From an uncultured Eubacteriales bacterium (GTDB lineage Bacteria; Bacillota; Clostridia; Christensenellales; DTU072), in the NCBI GenBank assembly GCA_902766325.1, contig CACXDF010000284.1, positions 1-13,571 on the forward strand: a stretch of DNA of 13,571 nucleotides, read 5' to 3'. The notes beneath the pieces are model-generated. The model saw only the letters and a list, made by a program, of their open reading frames with translations. It was not told where the DNA came from and did no database searches. A program made the position numbers and the translations under genes. Positions 1 to 7,226 of this stretch are shown here, piece by piece; position 1 is the first letter of the stretch; each line of letters opens with the position of its first letter.

Positions 1-4
1 CGTT

Positions 5-10
5 CCCTCC
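5..10 (-). promoter_or_regulatory. ribosome binding site of the next dcw gene, cut by the window edge
   Basis: On the minus strand GGAGGG follows directly after the TGA stop of mraY. It is a good Shine-Dalgarno sequence and implies that another gene begins just outside the window in the same operon. In Bacillus that gene is murD, but identity here is only an inference from conserved order. Confidence 0.6.
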
Positions 11-11
11 G

Positions 12-1010
12 TCAAACAGTTATAAAAAAAAGTGCGATCGCGCCGCAAAAGGCGGTGATCATGCCGTATGCGGAAACGATTTTCGATTCAGACAGTCCTT
101 TCATCTCGAGATGATGATGTAAAGGAGCCATCAAGAACACTCTCTTTTTCCGCAATTTAAACGACGCGACTTGTATTATTACTGATATGACGGATACCAC
201 GAACATTATACCGACAACGGCTATCAAAAAAGGATTTTTTATCATAACGGGTAAAACGCAACAGATCCCGCCGAGCGCAAGCGAGCCTGTATCGCCCATA
301 AAAACCGTCGCCTTACTCGTATTAAAAACCAAAAACGCGACGATACCGCCTATGCAAGCAAGACATAAAACAAGCAAATTATAATATTCCTGCGCGACGA
401 AAGTCGACCCGAGATCGTTTTTTTGCTGGTAAAAATAATAAACGGCCGCTCCGACGAACAACAAATAAACGAGACAGACGCTTCCGGCAAGACCGTCCAG
501 TCCGTCCGTCAGATTGACTGCGTTCGTCGTCGCGATAAAAAGAGTAAAACAAAGCGGAATATACCACCACGACAGAGATATCGAACGATCGAAAACAATC
601 AAATATATTTCGTTTCCGATCAGATCCGAGGTGTAACAATAATACGTCACAAGCGCGGCGACCACCGCCTGCGAAATAACTTTTTGATACGCTTTCAGTC
701 CTAAATTGCGTTTTAAAAGCACTTTAATACCGTCGTCCAAAAATCCGATCAAACCGTATGTTAAAAAAACGACGTAGGAAATGACGGCAAGATGCCTTTG
801 GCCCTGCGAAAAAATAAAAAAGCCGACCGATGCGGCTATAATAAAAATAACGCCGCCCATGGTAGGTATCCCCTGTTTCGCTTTATGCTGCGTAACGTAA
901 CAGAGAATATTTTGTTTAACTTTTATTTTTTTCAGTAAAAAAATGACCGGTGTTCCGACGACGAGTCCGACCATGAGACTGGTAATAAACGTTGCAATCA
1001 AACGTGACAA
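12..1010 (-). CDS. mraY: phospho-N-acetylmuramoyl-pentapeptide-transferase MraY
   Basis: This integral membrane enzyme moves phospho-MurNAc-pentapeptide from UDP to undecaprenyl phosphate, giving lipid I, the first membrane step of peptidoglycan synthesis. The 332-residue length is normal for the family. Visible signatures are the Asp pair in FLDDG (92-93), NLTDGLDGLAG (about 166-176, with catalytic and Mg-binding Asp), FMGDTGSLALGG (about 237-248) and the triple His in APLHHHLE (298-300). Multiple hydrophobic segments alternate with these loops. The start is TTG, chosen because GGGAG lies six bases upstream and the protein then begins just before the first membrane helix; the first in-frame ATG (residue 13) is already inside that helix. 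The gene overlaps the end of murE by 13 bases, so translation is probably coupled. murF is not between them, as in Bacillus subtilis. Confidence 0.97.
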   Translation of the reverse strand: MSRLIATFITSLMVGLVVGTPVIFLLKKIKVKQNILCYVTQHKAKQGIPTMGGVIFIIAASVGFFIFSQGQRHLAVISYVVFLTYGLIGFLDDGIKVLLKRNLGLKAYQKVISQAVVAALVTYYCYTSDLIGNEIYLIVFDRSISLSWWYIPLCFTLFIATTNAVNLTDGLDGLAGSVCLVYLLFVGAAVYYFYQQKNDLGSTFVAQEYYNLLVLCLACIGGIVAFLVFNTSKATVFMGDTGSLALGGICCVLPVMIKNPFLIAVVGIMFVVSVISVIIQVASFKLRKKRVFLMAPLHHHLEMKGLSESKIVSAYGMITAFCGAIALFFITV

Positions 1011-2428
1011 AGCTTACTCCCTATGAGTTCGAGACAAGTTTCTTTATCCGAATACGGTATCTTTTCGCCTTTGACTTCAATATAATTTTCCGCGCCTTTT
1101 CCGCATAAAACGATCACGTCGCCCTGACGAGCGTTCAATAAAGAAAAGCGCACGGCTTCTTTTCGATCCGTGATACGATATGCTTCTCGATCCGTTCCTT
1201 CGCCGATCTCACGTATGATCTCTTCCGGATCTTCCGACCGCGGATTATCGCTCGTTATAACGACGATATCGGCAAGATCCGACGCGATCTTGCCCATAAT
1301 AGGCCTTTTACTTTTATCGCGATCGCCGCCGCAACCGAAAACGCAGATCAGCTGTCCAGAGCATATGTTTCTCGCGCAAGTCAAAACCCTTTCCAATCCG
1401 TCGGGAGTATGCGCATAGTCAATGATTATTTTTGCTCGCCAGTTTATAACGTTGAACCTGCCTTCCACTTCGTCGAGCGAGAGCGCGGCCCTCTCCAGTT
1501 CTTCCGAAGTAATACCGTATAATTTTGCTACGGTCAAAGCGGCAAGAAGGTTACTTACGTCATATTCTCCGTACAAAGGCGAATGAATGCGCATGATATC
1601 GTCAAAAACGTTCGCAACAAAGTCCGTACCGCAATTATACTCGATATTTACGGCAAAAACATCGCTCGGATAATTAATTCCGTAGCTTACGCAACATACT
1701 TCATACTTTTTTATGATCTCACGTCCGACCGGATCATCCGAATTGATAACGGCGCATTTCATATTTTTCGAATTGAAAAAACCTTTTTTTACGCGCTTAT
1801 ATTTTTCCATCGTACCGAAAAAATCCAGATGGTCTTGGCTGAAATTGGTAAAAATGCATACGTCGCATAATACGCCGTAAAGTTTTTCGTAAAAAATCGC
1901 GTGCGCGCTGATCTCGCAAAAAACGTACTTCACTTTACGTTCGACCGCAACCGAAAGCATTCTGAAAAAATCGGGAGAATCCGGTGTTGTTCTTTCATTT
2001 TCGTATCTTTCGCTACCGATATAGAAGCCAAGCATACCGATAACAGCCGTTCTGAAACCGCTAAAAGTAAATATGCTTTCTAAGATTTTCGTGGTGGTCG
2101 TTTTACCGTTTGTCCCGACGACGCCTATTATGGATATTTTTTTATCGGGGAAATTATAGAAAGCGCGCGACATGATCGCCACGGCTCGGCGTATGTTTTT
2201 TACTACCAAACAAGGCAAAGCGTCGTACTTCTTTTCCGCGCAGATAGCAACGGCTCCTCGCGATACCGCGTCTTCGATATATCTTTCCGCATTTTCGGAA
2301 GAAACGAAAAAAATAAATCCGGGCTTTATTTTCTCGGAGTGTTGCGCAAGTCCCTCCACGGGAATATCTTTTTCTATATCCGATTCCACGATCGAAACGC
2401 CGCTCGTTAATTCGCTTAGATACTTCAT
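998..2428 (-). CDS. murE: UDP-MurNAc-tripeptide synthetase MurE, probably meso-DAP adding
   Basis: This cytoplasmic ATP-dependent Mur ligase adds the third residue to UDP-MurNAc-L-Ala-D-Glu. The 476 residues carry the ATP-binding GTNGKT loop (105-110), the TTPDSPDFF substrate region (148-155), the Mur ligase central domain with TNFSQDHLDF (194-203), and DYAHTPDG (337-344) opening the C-terminal domain. The DNPR motif (394-397) is the known hallmark of enzymes selecting meso-diaminopimelate; lysine-adding enzymes differ there. The inferred wall is therefore DAP-type. The ATG start has GGGAGGAG upstream, and the gene begins 15 bases after the transpeptidase stop, consistent with one operon. Specificity is inferred from the motif only. 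Confidence 0.95.
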   Translation of the reverse strand: MKYLSELTSGVSIVESDIEKDIPVEGLAQHSEKIKPGFIFFVSSENAERYIEDAVSRGAVAICAEKKYDALPCLVVKNIRRAVAIMSRAFYNFPDKKISIIGVVGTNGKTTTTKILESIFTFSGFRTAVIGMLGFYIGSERYENERTTPDSPDFFRMLSVAVERKVKYVFCEISAHAIFYEKLYGVLCDVCIFTNFSQDHLDFFGTMEKYKRVKKGFFNSKNMKCAVINSDDPVGREIIKKYEVCCVSYGINYPSDVFAVNIEYNCGTDFVANVFDDIMRIHSPLYGEYDVSNLLAALTVAKLYGITSEELERAALSLDEVEGRFNVINWRAKIIIDYAHTPDGLERVLTCARNICSGQLICVFGCGGDRDKSKRPIMGKIASDLADIVVITSDNPRSEDPEEIIREIGEGTDREAYRITDRKEAVRFSLLNARQGDVIVLCGKGAENYIEVKGEKIPYSDKETCLELIGSKLCHV

Positions 2429-2443
2429 ATTTTTCTCCTCCCA

Positions 2444-4297
2444 TTACCGACTTTCCAAATATGCGGTTATTTTTTTCGAGACTTCGCTTCCCGGCGCGGG
2501 TATCTGATACGAAATTACACTCCCGCCTTTATCTAAATACTCGTAATACAAACCGATTTCATTCATTATTTTATCCGCTTCGATCGGCGATAAACCGATC
2601 AATTCCGGCATAACGGTCGTTTCTTCCGGTTCAGTACTCGATCCTTTGATTCCGAGATAATCAAAAACCTTGGCATACGTCCGACCGACGTACGGCGCGG
2701 CGACCAAACTCCCGTAATAGGCGCCGCCCGAAGGTTCGTCGACGATGAATAGCATTATATACCGAGGATCGTCGGCCGGAGCGAATCCGACAAAAGTAGA
2801 CACGTATTTCCCCTGTGCGATTTTTCCGTTTTCATATTTCTGCGCCGTTCCCGTCTTGCCGCCGATCCTATAGCCGGCAACTTGCGCGTTTTTTCCGCCG
2901 CCTTCGGTCACTACAGACTCCAGTATATCTCTCATTTGCGCGCTCGTACTTTCGGAAATTACTTTTCTTCTGACGGTCTTTTGACCTTTAAACACTTCTT
3001 TCCCGGCATTATCCAAAATTCTTTCGACAATGTACGGACGCAACAACTCTCCTCCGTTAATAACGGAACAGCAAGCGGTAACAAGTTCGAGCGGGGTTAC
3101 GGCGATCGCCTGGCCGAAACCCATTCGCGCAAGATCAACGTTTTTTACATTTTCTTTCGGGATAGTCAGACCTTTTCCTTCGCCGGATATATCAACGCCC
3201 GATTTCTCGGTTATGCCGAATTTTTCAAAGTAATCGTACATCGTATCGACGCCGACTTTCAACGCGATATCCATAAACAAACAGTTACACGAGTTTTGAA
3301 CGCCTTTACGAAAGGTCTGCTGCCCATGTCCTATCGTCTTCCAACATTTGATTCTTTGTCCGTCGATCGATCTGTAACCGGGACAAAAAACGCCCGATTT
3401 TTCCGAATAAGCACCCGTTTCGATCCCGATTGCGGACGTAAGTATCTTAAAGGTCGAACCGGGCTCATACACGTCGCAAACTAAAGTGTTTTTCGATAAA
3501 TACATCAGGGTTTCGAGATCGTTGCGCGGTAAATTATTTAAATCAACGGACGGCGAACGCGCAAGTCCGACGATAGCGCCGGTGCGAGCGTTCAGCATGA
3601 CGCAGGATACGCTCTTTGCCTGATGCTCTTCTTTAGCTTCCGTTACCGCCGATTGTAAAAAGTTTTGAATGCCGTAATCAACGGTCAGATATACGTCGCA
3701 GCCTTTTTCACCCGGCAAATAATACTTTTGCGAACCTTCGATCTCTCGACCGACAAGATCGGCTTCCGTCAAAATAGAACCGTCTTTTCCGGTCAAATAC
3801 CGATCGTAATATGCTTCGATACCGGCTTGCCCGCGGCAATCAATATTGGTAAACCCGATCACAGACGACAAAAAATCACTATAAACGTACGTTCTTTTTA
3901 CATTTTGGGCAAAATACACGCCGTCTAATCCCGAATCACGGATGATCTGAATCTTTTCTTTTGAGACGTTCTTTTTGATCGTCACTTCACTTACGCCGGA
4001 CGTAAATTTATTTCTAAGATAATTTTCGTCGATCCCAAACAATGCGGAAAGAATCTTGGCGGTTTTGTTTTTATCCGACGTTGCGTTCGGTCTGACGTAT
4101 ACGGTATACACGGTTTCGCAGTCGGCAAGGATCTTACCCGTCGAATCATAGATACCCCCTCTTTCGCCTTGCAACGGCACGTCGCGAGTCCATTGATCGA
4201 GGGCGCGGAATTGTAATTCTTCCGCTTTTACAATTTGTAAATTTATGATCTGAAAAAAAACGGCCGTAAAACAAAAGGTTATCAGAACAATAAGCAC
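2444..4297 (-). CDS. SpoVD/FtsI-type class B penicillin-binding transpeptidase with one PASTA domain
   Basis: A membrane-anchored class B penicillin-binding protein that crosslinks peptidoglycan during division or spore cortex synthesis. Reading from the GTG, there is an N-terminal membrane helix (about 1-20), a dimerisation/pedestal region starting near RGGIYDSTG (46-54), and a transpeptidase domain with active-site STFK (Ser281, Lys284), SCN (336-338) and KTG (481-483). A single PASTA domain occupies about 561-615. One PASTA resembles SpoVD of Bacillus (PbpB has two), but this is the only such gene between rsmH and murE, so it could serve division, sporulation or both. The GTG has an AAGGAAAAGG ribosome site six bases upstream. 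However, the frame stays open upstream and encodes the Arg/Lys-rich FVLRKRLS expected before the helix, so the true 5' end is doubtful (see the separate entry). Confidence 0.93.
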   Translation of the reverse strand: MLIVLITFCFTAVFFQIINLQIVKAEELQFRALDQWTRDVPLQGERGGIYDSTGKILADCETVYTVYVRPNATSDKNKTAKILSALFGIDENYLRNKFTSGVSEVTIKKNVSKEKIQIIRDSGLDGVYFAQNVKRTYVYSDFLSSVIGFTNIDCRGQAGIEAYYDRYLTGKDGSILTEADLVGREIEGSQKYYLPGEKGCDVYLTVDYGIQNFLQSAVTEAKEEHQAKSVSCVMLNARTGAIVGLARSPSVDLNNLPRNDLETLMYLSKNTLVCDVYEPGSTFKILTSAIGIETGAYSEKSGVFCPGYRSIDGQRIKCWKTIGHGQQTFRKGVQNSCNCLFMDIALKVGVDTMYDYFEKFGITEKSGVDISGEGKGLTIPKENVKNVDLARMGFGQAIAVTPLELVTACCSVINGGELLRPYIVERILDNAGKEVFKGQKTVRRKVISESTSAQMRDILESVVTEGGGKNAQVAGYRIGGKTGTAQKYENGKIAQGKYVSTFVGFAPADDPRYIMLFIVDEPSGGAYYGSLVAAPYVGRTYAKVFDYLGIKGSSTEPEETTVMPELIGLSPIEADKIMNEIGLYYEYLDKGGSVISYQIPAPGSEVSKKITAYLESR

Positions 4298-4363
4298 CGA
4301 TAACCTTTTCCTTAGTACGAACCGTGATGGATCCTTTTTTATAATGCCATAATCCGCCTTTTA
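4298..4363 (-). other. probable lost or frame-broken N-terminus of the transpeptidase gene
   Basis: From the TAA of the preceding gene to the annotated GTG, the transpeptidase frame has no stop and no ATG, GTG or TTG. It encodes a basic stretch ending FVLRKRLS just ahead of the membrane helix, the usual cytoplasmic leader of this family (Bacillus SpoVD has a similar VRKRL). An ATG at 4350-4348 has AAAAGG at ideal distance, but in its own frame it stops after three codons. Adding one base just after this ATG would join it to the transpeptidase frame. A sequencing or assembly deletion, a real frameshift, a non-AUG start, or genuine use of the GTG all remain possible. Confidence 0.5.
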
Positions 4364-4825
4364 TTTATTGAGCGTATCGCAGAGCTCGTCGAACCAATTC
4401 TCGGATTCCGCCTCTTGATCGTCCAAAGGCATCGTCTGAATGCTGCCTTCTTCGATCGCGGAAGCGTCCGCCCCGGGAATAACGCCGTTGCTCTTGGTAT
4501 GCACTAATACAATTAATGCAAGCGCAAGTACGATAATGACATACAAAATCAAAAATGCCAATCCCATTTTCTTCACGTTAGACGCATTTTTTACGCGAGC
4601 GAGGGTGCCTCCCTTCTGGCGAACGGGCCGAACGTCGCTTTCGGAATGATTGAATTCATCTTCCGTCATAACCTTACTGGCTGAAGGAGACGTTCTTCTG
4701 AGTTCCCGAATAAGATAATCTTCGTATGCGGGATTTTCCGCTTTTGCACCCAACTCGGCGTTTCTCATTTCTTCTTGTTTTTTCAATAAAAACAAGTCGT
4801 AATTCGTTAATTTTCTGTTCTCCAT
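4361..4825 (-). CDS. small bitopic membrane protein in the ftsL position, function unproven
   Basis: A 154-residue protein with a charged cytoplasmic part (about 1-86), one membrane helix (about 87-108, rich in Leu, Ile, Val and Ala) and a short acidic outer tail (about 109-154). Arg and Lys before the helix favour an N-inside orientation. Its place between rsmH and the class B transpeptidase is where ftsL normally lies, so a divisome scaffold role is a reasonable guess. It is not a typical FtsL: the cytoplasmic part is long, the outer tail is only about 45 residues, and I see no leucine-heptad coiled coil in that tail. The ATG has AGGAGG six bases upstream, an excellent ribosome site. The gene stops 27 bases after the ribosome site region of its neighbour would begin, with no terminator, so it belongs to the operon. 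Confidence 0.8.
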   Translation of the reverse strand: MENRKLTNYDLFLLKKQEEMRNAELGAKAENPAYEDYLIRELRRTSPSASKVMTEDEFNHSESDVRPVRQKGGTLARVKNASNVKKMGLAFLILYVIIVLALALIVLVHTKSNGVIPGADASAIEEGSIQTMPLDDQEAESENWFDELCDTLNK

Positions 4826-4852
4826 AAGTAACCTCCTCTCTCTATTATTTCT

Positions 4853-5782
4853 TTAGATTCGTTCCGCTATTCTCAATTTAGCGCTTTCCGCTCTTTTATT
4901 CGACTCGTCGTTCACTTTGCCGAATATAGGTTTTTTTGTTATTATTTTTATTTCTTGTCGCTTATTACACGTACAAACCGGAAGACGTTTATCGCATATG
5001 CAACTCTTTTCCAGTTCTACGAAAGCATTTTTGACAGCTCTGTCTTCCAAGGAATGGAAGGTGATCACGCATATCCGCCCGCCTTTTCTCAGACGCAACG
5101 TGATTTCCGTCAAAAAGTCGTACAATCCGCGCAATTCTCCGTTCACTTCGATACGAACCGCCTGAAAGACTCTTTTCGCCGGATTACCGCCGGAATATCT
5201 CTCTTTGGGCGGATAACATTTTGCGATGATATCCGCGAGTTCCAGCGTCCTTTCGATCGGCTTCTTTTCTCGTTCTTTTACGATCGACGCGGCGATCTTG
5301 CGAGAATAACGCTCCTCTCCGTACTCGAAAAACACGTCCGCAAGGGCTTTTTCGGAATAGCCGTTGATCACGTCGTATGCCGATAAGCTTGATTCCGTAT
5401 TCATTCTCATATCGAGAACGGCGTCTTTATTATAAGAGAACCCGCGCTCTCCGTTATCGATCTGATAAGAACTCACTCCCAGATCGAAAAGTATCCCGTC
5501 CAATTCTCCGATACCCATATCATCCAAATGATCCTGGATATTCTTAAAGTCGTCGTGTACGAATATAATTTTATCAAGGTACGGCGCCAATCTCTTTTTC
5601 GCATTTTCGATCGCAGCCGGATCGAGATCGCACGCTATCAGTTTTCCGGTCGTCAGTCTTTTCAGTATCTGTTCCGAATGACCGCCGCCGCCCAGCGTCC
5701 CGTCCAGGTATATCCCGTCCGGTCGAACGCATAGTCCTTCTATGGTTTCATCGAGCAGCACCGGCAAATGAAAGTATTCCAT
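4853..5782 (-). CDS. rsmH: 16S rRNA (cytosine(1402)-N4)-methyltransferase RsmH
   Basis: A SAM-dependent methyltransferase (formerly MraW) that modifies C1402 in the decoding centre of 16S rRNA. The 309 residues match the family length. Visible signatures are HLPVLLDETIEGL at the N-terminus (5-17), the SAM loop DGTLGGGGHS (27-36), the acidic CDLDP strand end (51-55), GILFDLGVSSYQID in the centre and ITFHSLEDR near residue 245, a strong family signature. The N-terminus MEYFHLPVLLDE fixes the ATG. It starts four bases after the mraZ stop and lacks a strong ribosome site, so it is probably translated by coupling to mraZ. Confidence 0.97.
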   Translation of the reverse strand: MEYFHLPVLLDETIEGLCVRPDGIYLDGTLGGGGHSEQILKRLTTGKLIACDLDPAAIENAKKRLAPYLDKIIFVHDDFKNIQDHLDDMGIGELDGILFDLGVSSYQIDNGERGFSYNKDAVLDMRMNTESSLSAYDVINGYSEKALADVFFEYGEERYSRKIAASIVKEREKKPIERTLELADIIAKCYPPKERYSGGNPAKRVFQAVRIEVNGELRGLYDFLTEITLRLRKGGRICVITFHSLEDRAVKNAFVELEKSCICDKRLPVCTCNKRQEIKIITKKPIFGKVNDESNKRAESAKLRIAERI

Positions 5783-5786
5783 GATC

Positions 5787-6212
5787 TCAGATGCCGAGCA
5801 TATCGACGACGTTATTGATATCTTCTACGCTGGTGCAGAAGCGCTCGTCATAGATCTCTTCCGCCCATACTTCGATACGATCGAGCATACCGACGAAAAC
5901 AAGACCTTTACTCGCTTTCATATACGCTTTCAGCTTGGCCGGCAAAACGAATCTGCCTTGATTGTCTTCCGTCATTGTGTAAACGTTGGCGTAGAACTTT
6001 CTGAGCATATTCATTTTTTCGTGTTCGCTTAACTTTGCCGAACGGGTGATCGGGCCGATAAGCGTTTCAAAATCGCTTTCGTTCATAAGAAAGGCGCATC
6101 CGTCCGTGCCGGCGGACATAACGAAATCCTTCCCTAACTTCTCACGAAGTTTAGAGGGGATCCGCATTCTGCCGCGGTCGTCCAACGATATACGATAATC
6201 GCCCGAATACAT
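5787..6212 (-). CDS. mraZ: MraZ transcriptional regulator of the dcw cluster
   Basis: A 141-residue DNA-binding protein with two AbrB-like SpoVT/MraZ half-domains. Each has the family core: DDRGRMRIP (about 11-18) and NQGRFVLP (about 84-91). MraZ forms ring-shaped oligomers that bind tandem short repeats near its own promoter and regulate the division and wall operon. Here it is the first gene of that operon, in the usual position ahead of rsmH. The ATG has AAAAGGAG six bases upstream, and the MYSGDYRISLDDRGR start is typical. A sigma-A promoter and TGG repeats lie upstream, consistent with autoregulation. Confidence 0.96.
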   Translation of the reverse strand: MYSGDYRISLDDRGRMRIPSKLREKLGKDFVMSAGTDGCAFLMNESDFETLIGPITRSAKLSEHEKMNMLRKFYANVYTMTEDNQGRFVLPAKLKAYMKASKGLVFVGMLDRIEVWAEEIYDERFCTSVEDINNVVDMLGI

Positions 6213-6259
6213 CCTTTTCTCCTTTTTTCATTTTTGAGCGTAAGCCATTTTGCAATTAT

Positions 6260-6288
6260 ATTCTAACACAACACTTTTCCATTTGCAA
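6260..6288 (-). promoter_or_regulatory. sigma-A-like promoter of the mraZ operon
   Basis: On the minus strand, TTGCAA and TAGAAT are separated by 17 bases, a good match to housekeeping -35 and -10 elements. The predicted start lies about 40 bases before the mraZ ATG. The region is AT-rich, and further upstream (6303-6325) there are runs of A and T that may bend the DNA. Read by eye only. Confidence 0.6.
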
Positions 6289-6303
6289 CCATTTTTTTCC
6301 CAA
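6279..6303 (-). promoter_or_regulatory. candidate MraZ operator: phased TGG repeats over the -35
   Basis: Reading the minus strand, TTGGGA, AAATGG and AAATGG occur with their TGG cores 11 and 10 bases apart, and they overlap or flank the -35 of the mraZ promoter. MraZ proteins are known to bind tandem TGGG-type or related repeats spaced about one helical turn in their own promoters. The exact sequence recognised in this lineage is not known to me, so this is an inference from spacing and position. A third AAATGG lies in the untranslated leader at 6245-6250. Confidence 0.35.
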
Positions 6304-6417
6304 TTTTTTAAAAAATTTTTTAAAACGCAAAATAATGGTATGTTTTTGAATATTTTCTAAAGTTTATATCGAAAAATAGCGTGGAAATTTTTCCCTAAAT
6401 CTTTTAAATAAATGTGG

Positions 6418-6446
6418 TTGCGTAGGCAAAAAAAGCATGTTAAAAT
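6418..6446 (+). promoter_or_regulatory. sigma-A extended -10 promoter of the phosphoesterase gene
   Basis: TTGCGT and TAAAAT are spaced by exactly 17 bases, and TGT directly before the -10 gives an extended -10 element. The predicted transcription start, about seven bases after the -10, is at 6453 or 6454, on or next to the start codon. It diverges from the mraZ promoter about 130 bases away. Confidence 0.65.
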
Positions 6447-6453
6447 AGATTAG

Positions 6454-7155
6454 ATGAAAATTTATGTGATCAGCGACCTGCATTTAGGGCACGCCGTCAA
6501 CAAACCGATGGACGTATTCGGCGGAAATTGGGTGGGCGGTTATTGGCAAAAAGTGCAAGACGATTGGAATAAAAAAGTAACAAGTGAAGACGTCGTTTTA
6601 CTCGGCGGCGATATCTCTTGGGGCATGACGCTGCAAGAGGCTCTGCCCGACCTTCTCGAGATCGACTCACTTCCCGGTCAAAAGTTTATCATCCGCGGCA
6701 ACCACGACTATTGGTGGGCGAGCATGGCGAAGATGAGTTTACTTCCTCTTTCGAGTATCCGTTTCATCCAAAACAGCGCTCACAGGATCGGCGATCATAT
6801 CGTATGCGGAACGCGGGGGTGGACGGTTCCGGAAAACGCGACGCTTCAATCGGCCGAAGATAAAAAAATATTCGATCGGGAATTGATACGACTCGAAATG
6901 ACTCTTACCGAAGCGAATAAATTGCGTACGGGTAACGAAAAGATCGTTTGCATGACCCATTACCCCCCCTTCAACTCGAAGTTCGAGGATTCTCCTTTCA
7001 CTTCTTTGATCGCAAAACACGACGTCGATACCGTCATATACGGACACTTACACGGCAATTCTTCTCGCTATGCTTCCGTCGTACGCAAACAAAACATTCC
7101 CTACTATCTGACCTCTTGCGATTATCTGAACAATACTTTGCTTGAATTGTATTGA
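6454..7155 (+). CDS. calcineurin-like metallophosphoesterase
   Basis: A 233-residue cytoplasmic two-metal phosphohydrolase with all calcineurin-fold motifs in order: DLH (Asp8, His10), GGDISW (Asp53), GNHDYWW (Asn83, His84), MTHYPP (His169) and GHLHG (His198, His200). The substrate is unknown; length and the WW after GNHD suggest the small predicted-phosphohydrolase group rather than nucleotidases or exonucleases. The ATG is firmly placed because the first beta strand MKIYVISDLH begins at residue 1 and a TAG stop lies immediately upstream. There is no Shine-Dalgarno sequence, and the promoter suggests a leaderless mRNA. It is the only plus-strand gene here, divergent from mraZ, and ends at a strong terminator. 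Confidence 0.92.
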   Translation: MKIYVISDLHLGHAVNKPMDVFGGNWVGGYWQKVQDDWNKKVTSEDVVLLGGDISWGMTLQEALPDLLEIDSLPGQKFIIRGNHDYWWASMAKMSLLPLSSIRFIQNSAHRIGDHIVCGTRGWTVPENATLQSAEDKKIFDRELIRLEMTLTEANKLRTGNEKIVCMTHYPPFNSKFEDSPFTSLIAKHDVDTVIYGHLHGNSSRYASVVRKQNIPYYLTSCDYLNNTLLELY

Positions 7156-7176
7156 TATTTGACACGATCGTTTCTA

Positions 7177-7220
7177 ATCGGGCTTCGTTCTTACGGACGA
7201 AGCCCGATCCTTTTCTCTTT
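7177..7220 (+). terminator. intrinsic terminator after the phosphoesterase gene
   Basis: A perfect 12-base stem (ATCGGGCTTCGT with its complement at 7197-7208), which a G-U and a C-G pair can extend to a four-base loop, is followed on the plus strand by a T-rich tail (CCTTTTCTCTTT). On the minus strand the hairpin also forms but is followed by TTAGAAACG, so it is a weaker stop for the converging Cys-rich gene. Confidence 0.85.
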
Positions 7221-7226
7221 AGCCGT

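Noticed and set aside
998..1010. Missing murF between murE and mraY as a sign of gene loss
   Set aside because: Bacillus subtilis has the same arrangement with murF elsewhere, so it is not unusual for Firmicutes.
6303..6325. Alternating A and T runs as a possible replication or repeat element
   Set aside because: It is a short AT-rich stretch between divergent promoters with no repeat units; DNA bending is the most that can be said.
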